Positions 12,545-24,218 are shown, numbered from the stretch's first letter. The stretch: 64,000 bases of DNA from Trichosporon coremiiforme (GCA_039545355.1 BCJJ01000009.1:310023-374022), one strand, 5' to 3'. A program made the numbers and translations. Notes: a model not told the origin generated them from the letters alone.

Positions 12545-14438
12545 TTACACCTTCCAGCGACGTCCGATTACGACGAGTCCGATCGCAGAGACGATCGCAC
12601 AGATGCCGGACACGAGGAAGGTCAGATCGAAGCACTTGCGTCCGTAGCACATGGTCGGCGCGATCTCCTCAAGCTTGCTGCCGCGCTCCGAGTTGAACGC
12701 GTACAGATACTGCTGTTAGCTTCCGAAACGAAATCTGTCGAGCTTACCGAGAACAGAACGCTGCCAAGGGCGGGGAAGTACGAGACCATGCCCCACGTCA
12801 AGCCAAAGGAGGTCGCGCCGAAATGCGCAGACACAATGGCGGGAGTGAGCGTGAAGATGGCGCCGTAAAGCGCTCCGACGCCGGCGCTGAGGACCCACAG
12901 CCGGCTCTCGCGGTCCAGGAACCCGGCCGTCCACAGGAACACGAGGCCGAGAAGGACACAGCAGATGGCGTTGAAGGACGTGCGCAGGAGATGGAAGCCC
13001 CTGGCTCTGTTGACGACCGGGCCATCCTCCGTGGGGTCGATTGCGAGTTCGACCGCAGGTGCGGGCGGCGCAAGCATGTCGGCGAGGAAGCCGGTGGCGA
13101 GTCGGGCAACGGTCGAACAGATCGACAGAATCAGGACATGCTTGTTGCGCAGCGCGAGAGCCGAGTTTTCGGCAGCGCTACGTGCAAACGTCACAACTGT
13201 TGGGGAGGCCTTGAGCGCGTCAAAGAGCTCGACCGGGAGCATGTCCGGCGGCAGGAGCGAAGTGAGGATGTTGCCGATGGAGGCGATGACCATCTCGCTC
13301 GGGCCGATGCAGAAGGTGATGACCATGCCGAACGCCCAGAAGCCGGGGTTGTGGACGAGCTTCATCACCGTCCAGCGCACGTCGCGCCCGTGCTGCTCCG
13401 CCTCGACGTCCTTCCTCGCTGCCTCAATACCGCCAATGAGGAGCGGCGCGCGCTCGTCGAGGTGCAGCGACGACGCGAGGTCCGCGATCGTGAGCGAGTC
13501 ACCGCCGTAGTGAGCCTCATACTCGCTATCGCTGTCCCAGCCCTGGGCGTCGTCCATCTCGTCCTGCTTCGGCGGGAGGATGCGCATAAACACCGAGCTG
13601 AAAAGGTTCACACACAGTGACAGCGTGCCGAGGAAGGTGAGGTACTTGACCACATTCAGCTCGCCGTTGTCGTCCTCAAAAGTCGAGAGGTTGGAGAAGC
13701 TCGACAGGAAGAGCGACGACAAGCCCATGAACGACAGCGGCACGCTGAGCGACAGCGTCGGGTGGGCGGGGAAGGAGAGCGAGGCGGTCGTCAAAGCAGC
13801 GAAGTACGAGCCGACCGTCGCGGCACCCACGGAGAAGTAGCACGCCGTCAGGAGCAGGTAGGTGTTCTCCCACTCGGCGGCCCACGGCGCCTTCAGGATG
13901 GCCGCGAAGAGGTAGTATCCGACCGAAGAGAGGATGGCGGAGATAAGCGAGCCGACCCGTGGGCCGAGGTGGTCCGTCAGTGATCCCAGCGGCGCGGCGC
14001 AGAGGTACACTCCAAGGATTCCGCTGCCTGTCAGCTCTTCCCAGGCCCCGCAGCTTACCCAACGACGATCGTCTGGGACTGTGTCCCGTTCAGTCCCAGT
14101 TCCCGCGAAACGACGGGTCCACTGAAGTTAGCTCTGCTGAGGTTGCACGTCCAGCTTGTGCCAAGTGCGGGGTGTCACGCGTGATGCTCCTTCTGGGTGG
14201 GGGCGCAACGATGGCGGGGGGATGCTCACTAGGTGGGCCAGCAGTAGACACCGTTCGCCTGTACTGCACTGGTGCAGATGGAGATGCAAGTGGTGACGGT
14301 CTCAATGGATCTCGCGTCCCATAGCCTCCGGTACCACCTCTTGCGGCTGTCGACGATGGCGTTGACGTCGGGGGGCGCCAGGTCGTCCGGTCGTGTGCGC
14401 TCCTCGTCATACTCGACTGTCGGCTGTATCGTTGTCAT
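12545..14438 (-). CDS. MCH1: MFS transporter, MCH1-like
   Basis: Membrane transporter of 576 residues, similar to the fungal Mch1/Nodulin-like monocarboxylate-transporter homologues of the vacuolar membrane, whose substrate is unproven. Exons in order are 14438-14230, 14136-14059, 14023-12748 and 12712-12545. The N-terminal tail is cytosolic (residues 1-45). TM1 begins with TVTTCISICTSAVQANGVY. LGSLTDHLGPRVGSLI is the MFS loop 2-3 signature (D-x-x-G-x-R type). About twelve hydrophobic segments are present, with a charged central loop rich in Asp/Glu (PPKQDEMDDAQGWDSDSEYE). The last exon carries YGRKCFDLTFLVSG, the conserved motif before the final TM. Introns 2 and 3 are 35 nt. It is divergent from the small gene at 14890, with a shared 451-nt promoter. 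Confidence 0.85.
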
Positions 14439-14889
14439 GGCGTTCTTCCTAGCCCACTCCGCTGCTGATAGGTAGACAAGAGATGGAAGTGGTCTAGATA
14501 AATACGGAGAGAAGAGGAAGAAGGAAGGTCGAGATAGGTGGGTGGCGCGACCAGACCTACGGTGCGCCGCTCGGTAGATGCGCTTAACGGCTGAGTCGAG
14601 AGACCGAACCCACGGCCAGGAACCGATGACGCCGTACGGTGATCAACGGCACGGCCCACTGTGCACAGGGGGCAGACACGTGACTCACCCCTCACCCTGC
14701 CCGTTCCACCAAATACGCTCCCCACGAACGTACAGACGGAGTGTGCCAAAACCTCCACCCAACCCACCCAATCACCCAGGCTTAGCCTCCACTAGCGCGC
14801 CAATCAACCTTCCCCCGTCACATCCTGATCTCCCACACTCCACGACACGACTCTGTACACACCCACAACACTCCGAACAAGAAGCAATC
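14439..14889. other. Bidirectional promoter region (MCH1-like / INO80-subunit-like)
   Basis: 451 nt between two start codons that point away from each other, so both promoters must lie here. It contains the composite site at 14677-14687, nearly central. The right part is a CA/CT-rich leader of the plus-strand gene. Confidence 0.6.
14677..14687. promoter_or_regulatory. Overlapping E-box and Gcn4/AP-1-type site
   Basis: CACGTGACTCA combines a palindromic CACGTG (Cbf1/USF-type bHLH site) with an overlapping TGACTCA (Gcn4/AP-1 bZIP site). It lies about 240 nt upstream of one start codon and 205 nt from the other. Binding is inferred from consensus only. Confidence 0.45.
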
Positions 14890-15857
14890 ATGCCCGTTGA
14901 GAAGCGCTGCCATGTCGCGCCGCTGCTCTCGGGTGACGAGACCAAGTACAGACGTAAGCTGTCCTAGTCGGTCCTTTAGCTGACGTACCCAGGCCGATAC
15001 AGGGTGTTGAAAGATATGGTCAACGACCTCAGCGACGTGGGTATCCTCTCTCCATGATGTGCCTCTCGAATGACCTCGGTACCCGGAAGCTTCCGCGCAA
15101 GAGTGCCGGTAACATGCTCAGTTCCAGATACGCTGTACTGCGTGCTCGGCGCGGATGTCTTTCCCCCCCCCCCCCTCCCCCTCCCTCCGAGCTATAAAGG
15201 CAGAGGGTCAGCTAACCCCAGGAATCCAACCTGCTCGCTCTTCGCGTGCACCGTATCCAGCGCCGGATCTACGACCACTACATCTCCGCCTACGGGCATG
15301 CGCCGCCTGTCGTCCCTCTGCCGGGAGACGCGTCCTGGTCCCCCCTCGTCGGCAACAAGGAGGAGTATCCCGTCGATATTGGTGCTCCCCTCGCCAACAG
15401 GGCTCCGAAACGTCACGTCGGAGATTCCGAGGAGCCGCTGCGTCGCAAGAAGGCCGGTTCGGTGCTGGCTGACCATCCCGCTTCTGACATGCCTGAGCCC
15501 TCGGAGGGAGACAGGGATGAGCGGGACGAGAGGGATATGGACGACGAGAGGGATGAACGAGACGAGAGGGACGGAGAGGATGACAGGGACAGGGAGGATG
15601 AGGAGTCCATGGCCACGTCTAGGGCTGGAACTAGCGTTGGCGATCGAGGGGAGAGGGTCGAGAGGCTCCATGCCATTCCGGCTGGGGCTAAGCAGGAGTT
15701 CCAGCCGCCGCCTGATGAGTGGACTCTTGATAGGGAGAGGGCGGAGAAGAAGAGGGGCGTCAAGCGCGAGAGGGAGAGGAGTTATGACGACGAGTACGCG
15801 CGCGACAGGGACAGTGTGCGAGGCGGCTCGCCCAGGAGCGACGTTGATGACTATTAG
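14890..15857 (+). CDS. Small coiled-coil protein, possible INO80 subunit (Iec3/TFPT-like)
   Basis: Predicted protein of 247 residues from exons 14890-14953, 14993-15036 and 15222-15857. Residues 18-55 read KYRRRYRVLKDMVNDLSD, then ESNLLALRVHRIQRRIYDHY across the exon junctions: a short leucine- and arginine-rich helix pair. Its pattern resembles the conserved part of INO80-complex subunits such as Iec3 or TFPT/INO80F (K-Y-R-x-L-K, then L-x-L-R-x-x-R-I-x-R-x-L). That likeness is by eye and weak. The C-terminal half is low-complexity, first many Asp-Glu-Arg repeats (DERDERDMDDERDERDERD, residues about 130-160) and then Arg/Lys/Glu. A nuclear role would fit, but function is unproven. Intron 2 (185 nt) is long and ends in an extended C-tract. 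The gene is divergent from MCH1. Confidence 0.6.
15163..15188 (+). repeat. C-tract in intron (G-rich on minus strand)
   Basis: Thirteen consecutive C, then T, five C, T, three C, T, two C, inside intron 2 of the small coiled-coil gene, 30-55 nt before its acceptor. It works as an extreme polypyrimidine tract. On the other strand it is a run of G-triplets able to form a quadruplex. Confidence 0.8.
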
Positions 15858-16420
15858 GCAACCGGGAGCCGTCGACCCAGCTGTCACCAAAGTTCTCTCT
15901 CTCGCAGTGCAGTAGGTGCAGCAGTTAGGATATAGCTAGAGATTCATTTCATGATGTATTAATACGACCATCATTGTTTCACTATTTGATACTAGAGTGG
16001 GAGAAAAAGGAAAAAAGAAAAGCATAACGATGAGAGAGAGAAGGAAGGCATGATGTTGACGTCCACGCACCACGGGATCGGGATGGATACAGATAGTTTG
16101 AGAAGCGTTGATGAGATGATTGTACGTTGTTCGGATGGGTTCTACGACTACGCCTCGCTCTGAACCATAGCTGTGAATGGTGTCAGCCTCAAATTTCCTC
16201 TCTAGTTACGGTGTATTGAAAGAATCGTGTGTGTTCGTAAAGTCAAGAAATCAAGAAGTTCAAGAAAGTTTCAAGATGGGGGTTGGTCTGTCTGTATGGT
16301 TTTGTTATGATGACTCAAGAAAACAAGATGAAAGTCCGGCTCGAGCGATACTCGGACCAAGATCGTTCGGCGATGTCGTTCCAGAAAAGACATAGAAGAA
16401 AGGAAGAGGGGTGACGGACG
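15858..16420. other. Convergent 3' region
   Basis: 563 nt between two genes whose 3' ends face each other. It is more A/T-rich than its surroundings (for example about 15950-16030), as expected of 3' UTRs and poly(A) sites. No gene seen. Confidence 0.5.
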
Positions 16421-19400
16421 TTACGCCGTTCCCGCCGCCTCTCCCTCGGTCTGGACAATCGACTCACGTTCCCTCGTCTTTTTGCGGCCGGGGAGGCGGT
16501 CCTTAATACCCCTCCCGATCCACTTTGCGCTGCGGTAAGCGCCGACCTGGGCCATGCCTCGGCCCCTGGACTCGAGCTGGCGCTTGTGCGCCTTGTCGAT
16601 CTCCTTCTGCTCGTGTTTGTCGATGACGCCGTCGTCCTCGAAGTGCTTCTGCATCTCCGAGATCTCGCTCTCGCCCTCGGTCGCCATCCAGGCCTCGAAC
16701 GCGTGCCGGCGGCTCTGGGACAGGCGCAGCTTCTCGTGCTGAATGTCCAGACCTGCGCTGAACGTCATCTTCGCCGTGACGCTGCCGACGAGCTCGAACT
16801 CGTGGTGCTTCAGCGTCTGGTCGTTGATCACGTTCTGGCGCAGGACCTGCATGTCCGGTCCAGTGATGACGGGGATCTCGACCTCGCCCTCGATGTCGTC
16901 CGTCAGGTCTTGCAGCCATAGAACAGCGATTGCCTCGGGCTTGCCTTGTCCAATGAGCTTGCCGAGACCAGACGCGCCAAACTCGAACACGATGTGAGAC
17001 TGGTATCGGTTATACACGGGGAAGTACTCGGGTTGGTCGGTGTTCCACTTGACACTCTGGCCATCGGCCTCGCTGTGTCGCTTGCTGAGCTTCTCGGTCC
17101 ACTCGTGCGTCGACACAGTGAGCGCCATGCGCTCGGCCTCGAACTTGTCCTTCTTCGAGGGGTCGGCGCGCAGGACGATGTCCTGCACGGCGACGGTACC
17201 CGTGTTCCAGCCGCGCATGTTTACAGGGAGCTTGGTGCGCATCGAACGGAACGCGAACGAGATGTTCGCCTTGCCGAATCCGACACCCTCCTGGATCGGG
17301 TAGGTGGCGGTGACAGAGGATGCCTCACAAAACACATCGTTAAGGTTGACGGACACAACACCCATGATCGGGTCGCTCTCGCGAAGACGCGAGTCGCGGA
17401 TGACAACGCGCACCTCGGTCGTCGTGTAGTCGCGGATGAAGATCTCGGTACCGGCGTCGAAGTAGGGGTTCGTGGTGTACTGCTTAACGCGCGTCTTGTA
17501 GCACAGCTCGTCGTTGACGATGAACTCGCCGTAACCACACGGCAGGTTCTTGGTCTGCTCGCTCGGGTCGTCCGTGTCCTGGCCGGCCTCACCCTCGCGG
17601 TCCTGTCCAGACTTGCCCTCGAGCTGCTGGCGTTCAAGGTTGTTGACCTGGTGCAGAATGATCGAGAGAACGCCAGAGGGCCAAGCGTCGTCGGGGCGGG
17701 TCTTGGAAACGTCGGGCGGAGGCGGGGGCGGGTAGTCGCGAGCGGGGTTCGGTCCCTTGTCGCCCGGGAGCATCTCGGAGCGGGCGGCAGACTTCTGGCC
17801 GGGGTCCGACTTGGCCTCCTTGGCGGTGGGCAGACGCTCGTTGGCCTTCTTCAGCGGCACCTTGTCAAAGAAGCCGATGGACCACGTTATGGTACCCGGC
17901 ATATCGTTGCCGTCTTCGAAGCCCATCAGTCCGTCAGTGCGGTCGAACATCTTGTTGGGGTGTTTGATCAGGTCCTTAACGGGGATCTGGACGCGGCCCA
18001 CGAGGTCACTGATATCAGTTCCGAACCAGTGGATTAACTCACTCGGCGCTCATCTTGTCACTGTCCCAGAGCATGACGGCAAGGTCCTCGTCGGAGCGGA
18101 TTTCGTCCTCCGTGAGCTGCAGCGCGGCCGTCTCCTCGTAGACGGGGTTCAGGTCCTCAATGATGATACGGGTCGAGTAGAGAGGGCGACCGTACTTGGC
18201 GTACGCGAGCACAATGTATGGGTCCGACTTGCCGTTGTTGTCCTGGGCCGAGAGGCCCTCGCAGTAGTGAATCGTAATAATGAAGACACCAATGGCACGC
18301 GTGTCGCCGACCGCGGCGCCAGAAAGCATGTCCTTCAAGTTGATCGTCATACTCTTAGGCACACAGAGCTCGGAAGTACCGGCGGCAATGGCCTCTTTGA
18401 CGAATCCAGAGATGACGGGCAGGTCGAGAACGTTGGGCAGGTGGCGCGACATGGGGATAGCGGACACCTCAACACTGGGCACACCGCACAGCGCGAACGT
18501 GCAATTGCGCACGAAGGGCGGCTCGGGAATGAACTGCAGACGAACACGGGCGATACCGTAGATCTGCTCAATTTGAATCCTGATATGATTAGCTACGGGG
18601 AAGAGGTCTTTAGCTTACCAGATAGGGAAGGGAATGTGGAACCAGTCGTGAGTGCCGAGGAAGAACTCGATGAGCAAGTGGATGTTCTTGTCACGGTCGT
18701 TCTGGCCAGGCTGCGCCGAGTACTGGAACGCAACCTCAAAGTTGTAGTAGTCGCCAGCCTGGTCTTCCTTCAGGACGTCGCCATCCATGTCCTTCGAGGG
18801 GGTGTCGGTGCCCTCATCGATCCAGTTAGTCTTGGGGTATCCGTCGTCACCGGGCTGGTCAGGCAGGGCACGAACAGACGACAACTTCATGGGGTTACGT
18901 CCCTGTCCGATGTCAGTGATGCGGACAGCGTCGACAAAGCTGGGCAGCGAGGCCTGCAGAATGTCCTCGACCATGTCGGCCATGGGGACGAAGAGGGAAG
19001 GGTCGATGTTCTGCACGTTAGTTTGGTCGGGCATGCCGATGGAAACTTACACCCCAGACGAGCTCGATCAGACCGTTGAGCCACTCGGCACTCTCGGGGT
19101 ACGGCGGGGAGAACGCCTGCCCACGGGCGCGGGTAAGATCGAGACGGATAGCGGTGACCTCTTTCTCGAGATTCTTAAGCAGGAGTCCGGTCGCCGCGTA
19201 GAGACCGATGCCAACGAGCATGAGGAGGAAGGTACGCCAGAGGGCAGTCATGAGGCCGTTTCCGAACGCGACGAAGAACCAGAGCACGAGACAGGAGCCA
19301 ATGATGAGGTACTGCAGCTGCTGGCATCGCTTCAGGAGGTCGTTCACGGACGACGGCGCAGGCGGCGGGAACGGGTAGTACGTGACGTTGCCGCCCGAGA

Positions 19401-20471
19401 TGCGAGTCCGCGAAGGCTCGAAGTCTACTGTCAGCACCAAAGTAAGGCGGGGCGAGGAAGGTAGTAACCATAATAGAGTGGGACGGGAAGTATGGCTTCG
19501 CGGCGCTTGAGCGCGAGCCGCGCAAGCCCGAGCACCGCGAGCAGCCGCTCTTGGCGCTGCATGAGGCAGGCAGTGATCTTCCCCAGTCGTCGCTTGCGTT
19601 TTCGTCTGCCGCGCGACGAGATGCCCATGCAAAGAAGGGAGGAAGATGTAATGTGTAGTGGAGAACGACAAGTTGACCGGCGCACGCAGACATGCAGTGC
19701 CACGCCGCTTGACAACAAGCGCAGCGCCGGGGGCCGACAGCGCACACGGCGCGAGCGGCGCAAGTGTGTGCGTGTGCGGCGCAGCGGTAGCGGTGCGATG
19801 GCCTTGCGCAGCTCACGCTTCGCGGACACGCGGAAAGAAGGAAGGCAAGGCACGTACCTTTCGGGTCTGCGTCCTTGACCACAACGACTCCGCCCGTGAT
19901 GGGGTCGCGCACTCGGCGCTCTCCCTTCTGGGCCTTCTTGATGCGGTCAGTCGGCTTCTCTGCACGCTGTCAGCCAAGCATCCACGGTCTCAAGCTCACC
20001 TGTGAAGGAGGTCATCTGGTTCATGAGGCGCTGCTTCTCGGTCGCTCCGCTCTTGGGGTCGGCCTTCTTGCGGCTCTGGCTACCGTCATTGGAGACCTTG
20101 TTGCCGGCCGTCGTCGGGCTGTCCTGAGGGTTGACCGGGTCGCCATCGCCGTCTACATCAACGTAGGCTGGCTCCCCCTCTTCCTCGGACCCCGGGCCCT
20201 CCGAAGCGAGTCGGTCCTCATCTTCCTGCGCCTGCTGGCGCATCTCCATGATGCGCGCATACTCGTCGGCCTGTTTCTGGTGGCTCTCGTTGATCTGCTG
20301 CCAGTCCTGGGCCTTGGGCACCTTGTGCCTGCCCGAGTAGCCAGTGCCGAAGACATGCGGGGCGGGGGCGGGAGGGAGGGCGGGGAAGTCGGTGTCGCGC
20401 TTGCCCGAGCTGTTAGGTCCGGCTTTGGTGGTCTTGGTGACGGTCGGATTCCCGTTTGTGGTCGTCGACAT
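16421..20471 (-). CDS. SMP-LTD and C2 domain lipid-transfer protein (Mug190/tricalbin type)
   Basis: Predicted ER-anchored contact-site protein of 1,154 residues. Exons in order are 20471-20000, 19959-19858, 19424-19051, 19010-18619, 18579-18043 and 18008-16421. The N-terminus is polar; residues 158-191 include ERRVRDPITGGVVVVKDADPK, characteristic of the fungal Mug190 family. Two adjacent hydrophobic segments (about 228-247 and 253-274) form a membrane hairpin. An SMP lipid-binding domain follows (about 300-500, with VDAVRITDIGQG and FIPEPPFVRNCTF). C2A is near 535-640 (DNNGKSDPY, TRIIIEDLNPVYEE). A second C2 is near 720-850 (YTTNPYFDAG, VVIRDSRLRESD). The tail is basic. Tricalbins and E-Syts of this build tether ER to plasma membrane and move lipids. 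Intron 2 is unusually long (433 nt). An upstream in-frame ATG at 20546 is possible. Confidence 0.88.
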
Positions 20472-21573
20472 GGTTGAATTCACTCGCTTCACCGGAGTCG
20501 ACTGATGGTGAAGAGGTGACAAGTCGATGATCGATGAAGAGTCCAAGTGCCAAGTGGTGGCTGAGGTTGGGCTTGGAGTCGATCGAGAGGGGTGTCAGGA
20601 CAGAACGCCGTGTTTAAGAGAGAGGGTACCCGGTTCGATGCAGCGTCGCAGTATCGTAACGTCAGCGCGGAGGGGACGAAGGGACGAGGGTAGGAGGGTA
20701 GTTCGAGACCACCCCGAGACTGTAAAATGGTGTGCGACAATCACCTACGTCATACCTCATACCGCCCTCCACCGCGCCGAGCCAGCGAAGCCAGGGAGGC
20801 CCCAGCCAGCCAGCTATGGAATTGGATGCTGCCCGCCCTCTCCGCAGGGGCGCCCCATGCATCTCCGCCCCTCAGCCCATGCACTCTACGGCCCGACTAG
20901 CCTTACTTGGCATTGTCACCGTGCTTCGTTCCGTGCACATTGGGCTGCTTCCGAAGAATGCGACCGGGGTGATTATGCCATCCTCTGCTTCGTCGAATGG
21001 CATCGCCGGACCAAAGTGTCGCGACTGAGGCAGCCGTTCCTTGCCTCACGACAGGACTGCTCCTGACCCACATTTAGCTTGCTATGACGTTGATGTCGGC
21101 ACACTTCCCTCGTGCCTCTCCCCATCTCTGCTTTTACTGCACTCTCTGCGCGCCGCGACCGGTTCCTCCATCCGCTGGCTGCGATCGCGTCAGATCAGAT
21201 GCCCATATGTCTCGGCGCAGCTATGTCACCTGCTGCGTCCATATGGCTTAGCGCCATTCACCAGTCTCCACCCATCTCTCTCATCCCATACGTCCATACC
21301 ACATCTGCACGGCTTCGACTCCATCAGTTCTGCCCGAGTGTCAGAGGAACAGCCAGCTGCAACGTCTTTTAGGAGAACTCTAATTACCACAAATGCATAC
21401 AGTAAGAGGGACATCTATTCAAAACCAGCAGTGACACAGTAAAATCAAATCAGATAGCGACGATCACCGGTGGAAGAACCTTGATGCTATTTTTGAAGGG
21501 GCGCCTTAACGGCTGTTGAGGGGATAGATTGTTGTGTATATGTTTGGAAGGGGAGAGGGAGGGGAGGAGGGGT
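20472..21573. other. Intergenic region, no gene seen
   Basis: About 1.1 kb between the start of the SMP/C2 gene and the stop of the nucleolin-like gene. It should contain the SMP/C2 promoter and the nucleolin-like 3' UTR. Open frames inside have no recognisable product. Confidence 0.5.
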
Positions 21574-23004
21574 TTAGTCGAAGGTCATCTTCTGGCCGGC
21601 CGACTCGACGATGCCGCCGGTGCGGGCACCGCCACGGGGAGGGCCACCGCGGCCACGGCCACCGCCGCGGCCACCACCGCCGCGACCGCCGAAGCCGCCG
21701 CGGCCACCACCGCGGCCACCGCCACGGCCGCCGCCGAAGCCACCACCGCCGCCGTTGTCCGGCTTGGGGGGAGCGAAGTCGATGCGGATGCGGCGCGAGC
21801 CGAACTCGGTGCCGTTAAGGGCCTCGAGGGCGGCAGTGGCCTGGGCAACGTCGCCGAAGGTGACGTAACCAAAGCCCTTGGCGGCGCCAGTATCCCGGTC
21901 GGTGGGGAGACGGACGGACTGGACGTCACCGTACTCGCCGAAGGCCTCGTAGACGTGGTCCTCGGTGGTGTCGAAGGGAAGCGAGCCGATCCAGAGGGTG
22001 TCGGCGGGGGGCGAGCGCTTGTCGTTGAAGACCTTGGCGCGCTTGTCGGCGTCAGGCTTGCGAGCGTTGGCGAAGTTGACACGGACGGCACGGCCGTCGA
22101 GCTCCTTGCCCTCGAACTCGATAGCCTTGATGGCAGAGTCGACGTCGGCGAACTCGACGTAACCGAAGCCACGCGAGCGCTGGGTGTCACGGTCGAGAAC
22201 GATGCGGGCCGAGACGACCTCACCGCACGAAGCGAACTCGGAAGCGAGCCAGTCGTTGTCGATGTTCCACGAAAGACCACCAACAAAGACAGTGTTGGTA
22301 GCCTCCTGCTCACCCTCAGAGGTCTTGACCTTCTTGACGGGGGCGGGGGCGGCGGCAGCCTCGGGCTCCTCCTCAGCCTTACGCTTGTTGGAAGCGGGCT
22401 TGGCCTCCTCGTCGTCGTCGGACGAGTCAGAGTCAGACGAAGAGTCAGAGTCGGACGAAGACTCCTCCTTCTTCTCCTCCTTCTTCTCGGTCTTCTTCTC
22501 CTCCTCGTCAGAGTCAGAGTCAGAGTCCGAAGAGTCAGAGTCAGACGAAGACTCCTCCTTCTTGGCGGCAGCCTTGGGGGCGGGCTTCTCGTCCTCAGAG
22601 TCAGACGAGTCCGAGTCCGAGGAGTCAGAGTCAGAAGAGTCAGACGACTCCTCCTTCTTGGCGGCAGCCTTGCCCTTAGCGGCCTTGGCGGCGGGCTTCT
22701 CCTCCTCAGAGGACGAGTCCGAAGACGAGTCGGAGTCAGAGTCAGACTCGGACTCAGACGAGCTGCTCTCGGGGGTAGGCTCCTTCTTGGACTTCTTGGA
22801 CTTCTTCTCGACCTTGGCGACCTGTTGGGAGGATTAGTGACTGCATCATACAAATTTCCCATGCTCGTGCGACCTCTCACGTCACCGGTGACGGCGACGA
22901 GAGATGATCGACAACCAGCGAGAACGTACCTTGGCGGCGGCGGCAACGGCCTTCTCGTCCTTCTTGGACTTCTTGTCAACCTTGGCGGCGCTCTTGGAAC
23001 CCAT
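21574..23004 (-). CDS. NSR1: Nucleolin-like RNA-binding protein (Nsr1/Gar2 type)
   Basis: Nucleolar protein needed for pre-rRNA processing and small-subunit assembly; 440 residues from exons 23004-22930 and 22821-21574. Three parts are plain. First, residues 26-165 alternate long Ser/Asp/Glu tracts (SSDSDSSDSDSDSDEEE) with Lys-rich blocks, typical casein-kinase targets. Second, there are two RRMs: RRM1 about 200-275 (TVFVGGLSW as RNP2, RGFGYVEF as RNP1) and RRM2 about 300-372 (TLWIGSLPF, KGFGYVTF). Third, residues 378-428 are a Gly/Arg-rich GAR tail that in homologues is arginine-methylated. Order and length match yeast Nsr1 (414) and S. pombe Gar2 (500). The 108-nt intron shows no clear snoRNA boxes. 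An in-frame ATG at 23097 exists; 23004 is preferred because MGSKSAAKVDKKSKK is a normal basic start for the family. Confidence 0.93.
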
Positions 23005-24218
23005 GGTTGTTTTTGTGGATGGAGGGGGTATGGGGTGATGAACAAGAGGAATCGCACCCGGATCCTTGTTTATGGGCCTGACCCGCTCGCTATCCAAAAT
23101 TCTGAGAGTGCAGAAGATTTAATCGGTATCGCGGCATCAAATCGGCTGATAAATACCACGTGGAACTGATCCCGCTCGGCTGACCACCAGACGAGAAATT
23201 CCTCTGTGAAGGCTGGTTCAAGTTGGCTTGAGCAGGCGTACGCAGGCGGTGATATCCTGTATGCGTCTGGTGACTTGCAAAAGGCTCATGTGGCGACACT
23301 GTTGAATGCCGATTGGCTGCTTGCTGGGGCGAAGACGTTGAAGAAAGTGAAGTCATGCTGGTCAGCGGCGTGAGTGCAGTGCCAGCGGTGGGAAGGGGTG
23401 TTGATAGTAAGGCTGCTCAACATCTAGGTTGCCGAACGGGACGCAAAACGCAAGTTGCAGTGAGACAAGAACAATGGGAGGTTGCCGGCGGCAGTGGAAA
23501 CCCTGCTAGACCAACGTTTCGCTGCAGGACGTGGTGCGCCTCGTTTTGAATCTTTGCTCTTGGCTGGCTACATGCCCATTCATTGGTCTAGTCGTCTGTT
23601 GCCGCAACCCATCGGCACTGCTCGGCGAAGACCGACAGGTCCCTGCCTCAACAGTTCACCTGCTCATGTTGCCAAACATCTGGACATGTCTAGTCCTTAG
23701 ATCCCCTTCTTGGGCCGAAGACGTTAGCCGTGTCGATCATAATACACAGCCAAGGTGCGCAACACACCTGCGAGGTGTGTGATAACACGCTCTGCGCGAA
23801 AGACGCTGTTCTGTGCCTTCTACATGTTCTAATGGCCTGTGTGATCGCCGTAGGATCGAGAAGTCCATGCATCGGAAATATCGCTGGTTATCGCTGCAAG
23901 GCGTCGGCTTGCGGGGTTCAGGACCAGGATAGTCACGTGTAAGGCGCGTCGATCCCTATCGGCCGACAACGCCGCCTGTTTCGGCGCTTTACGTAAGCGT
24001 CTTCATCGCCGTTTTGGTGGAGTTGTCGCGGTGCGCACAGGGTGTGACGTCGTCCTGGCTGCCAGTCCTGCCAGTCCTGCTGCCAGTCCTGAGACACCTG
24101 ATCCTGATCAAAGCAAAGCTTTCGTCGTGTCCCCCTTTCGCATCTGCATCCTCCTTCACCACATCTTTTACAACAACAAACTCCCTCCACCCCCCCTCCC
24201 TCCCCCTCCTCCGTCATC
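23005..24218. other. Divergent promoter region (nucleolin-like / IDH2)
   Basis: About 1.2 kb between two outward-facing genes. At 24058-24091 there are three CCAGTCCTG units in 34 nt. The last 50 nt before the IDH2 ATG are an almost pure C/T leader. No gene seen inside. Confidence 0.55.
24058..24091 (+). repeat. Triplicated CCAGTCCTG in the IDH2 promoter
   Basis: Three copies of CCAGTCCTG spaced 10 and 13 nt apart, about 130-160 nt upstream of the IDH2 ATG. It may be a small tandem duplication or a repeated binding site; nothing decides between them. Confidence 0.6.

Noticed and set aside
22822..22929. Possible intronic snoRNA in the nucleolin-like gene
   Set aside because: Nucleolin introns can host snoRNAs, but I see no convincing C/D or H/ACA boxes; the only structure is a short CGTCACCGGTGACG palindrome.
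21529..23169. 546-codon plus-strand frame opposite the nucleolin-like gene
   Set aside because: Caused by the Ser/Asp and Gly/Arg repeats read backwards; gives Ala/Thr and Arg/Val runs only.
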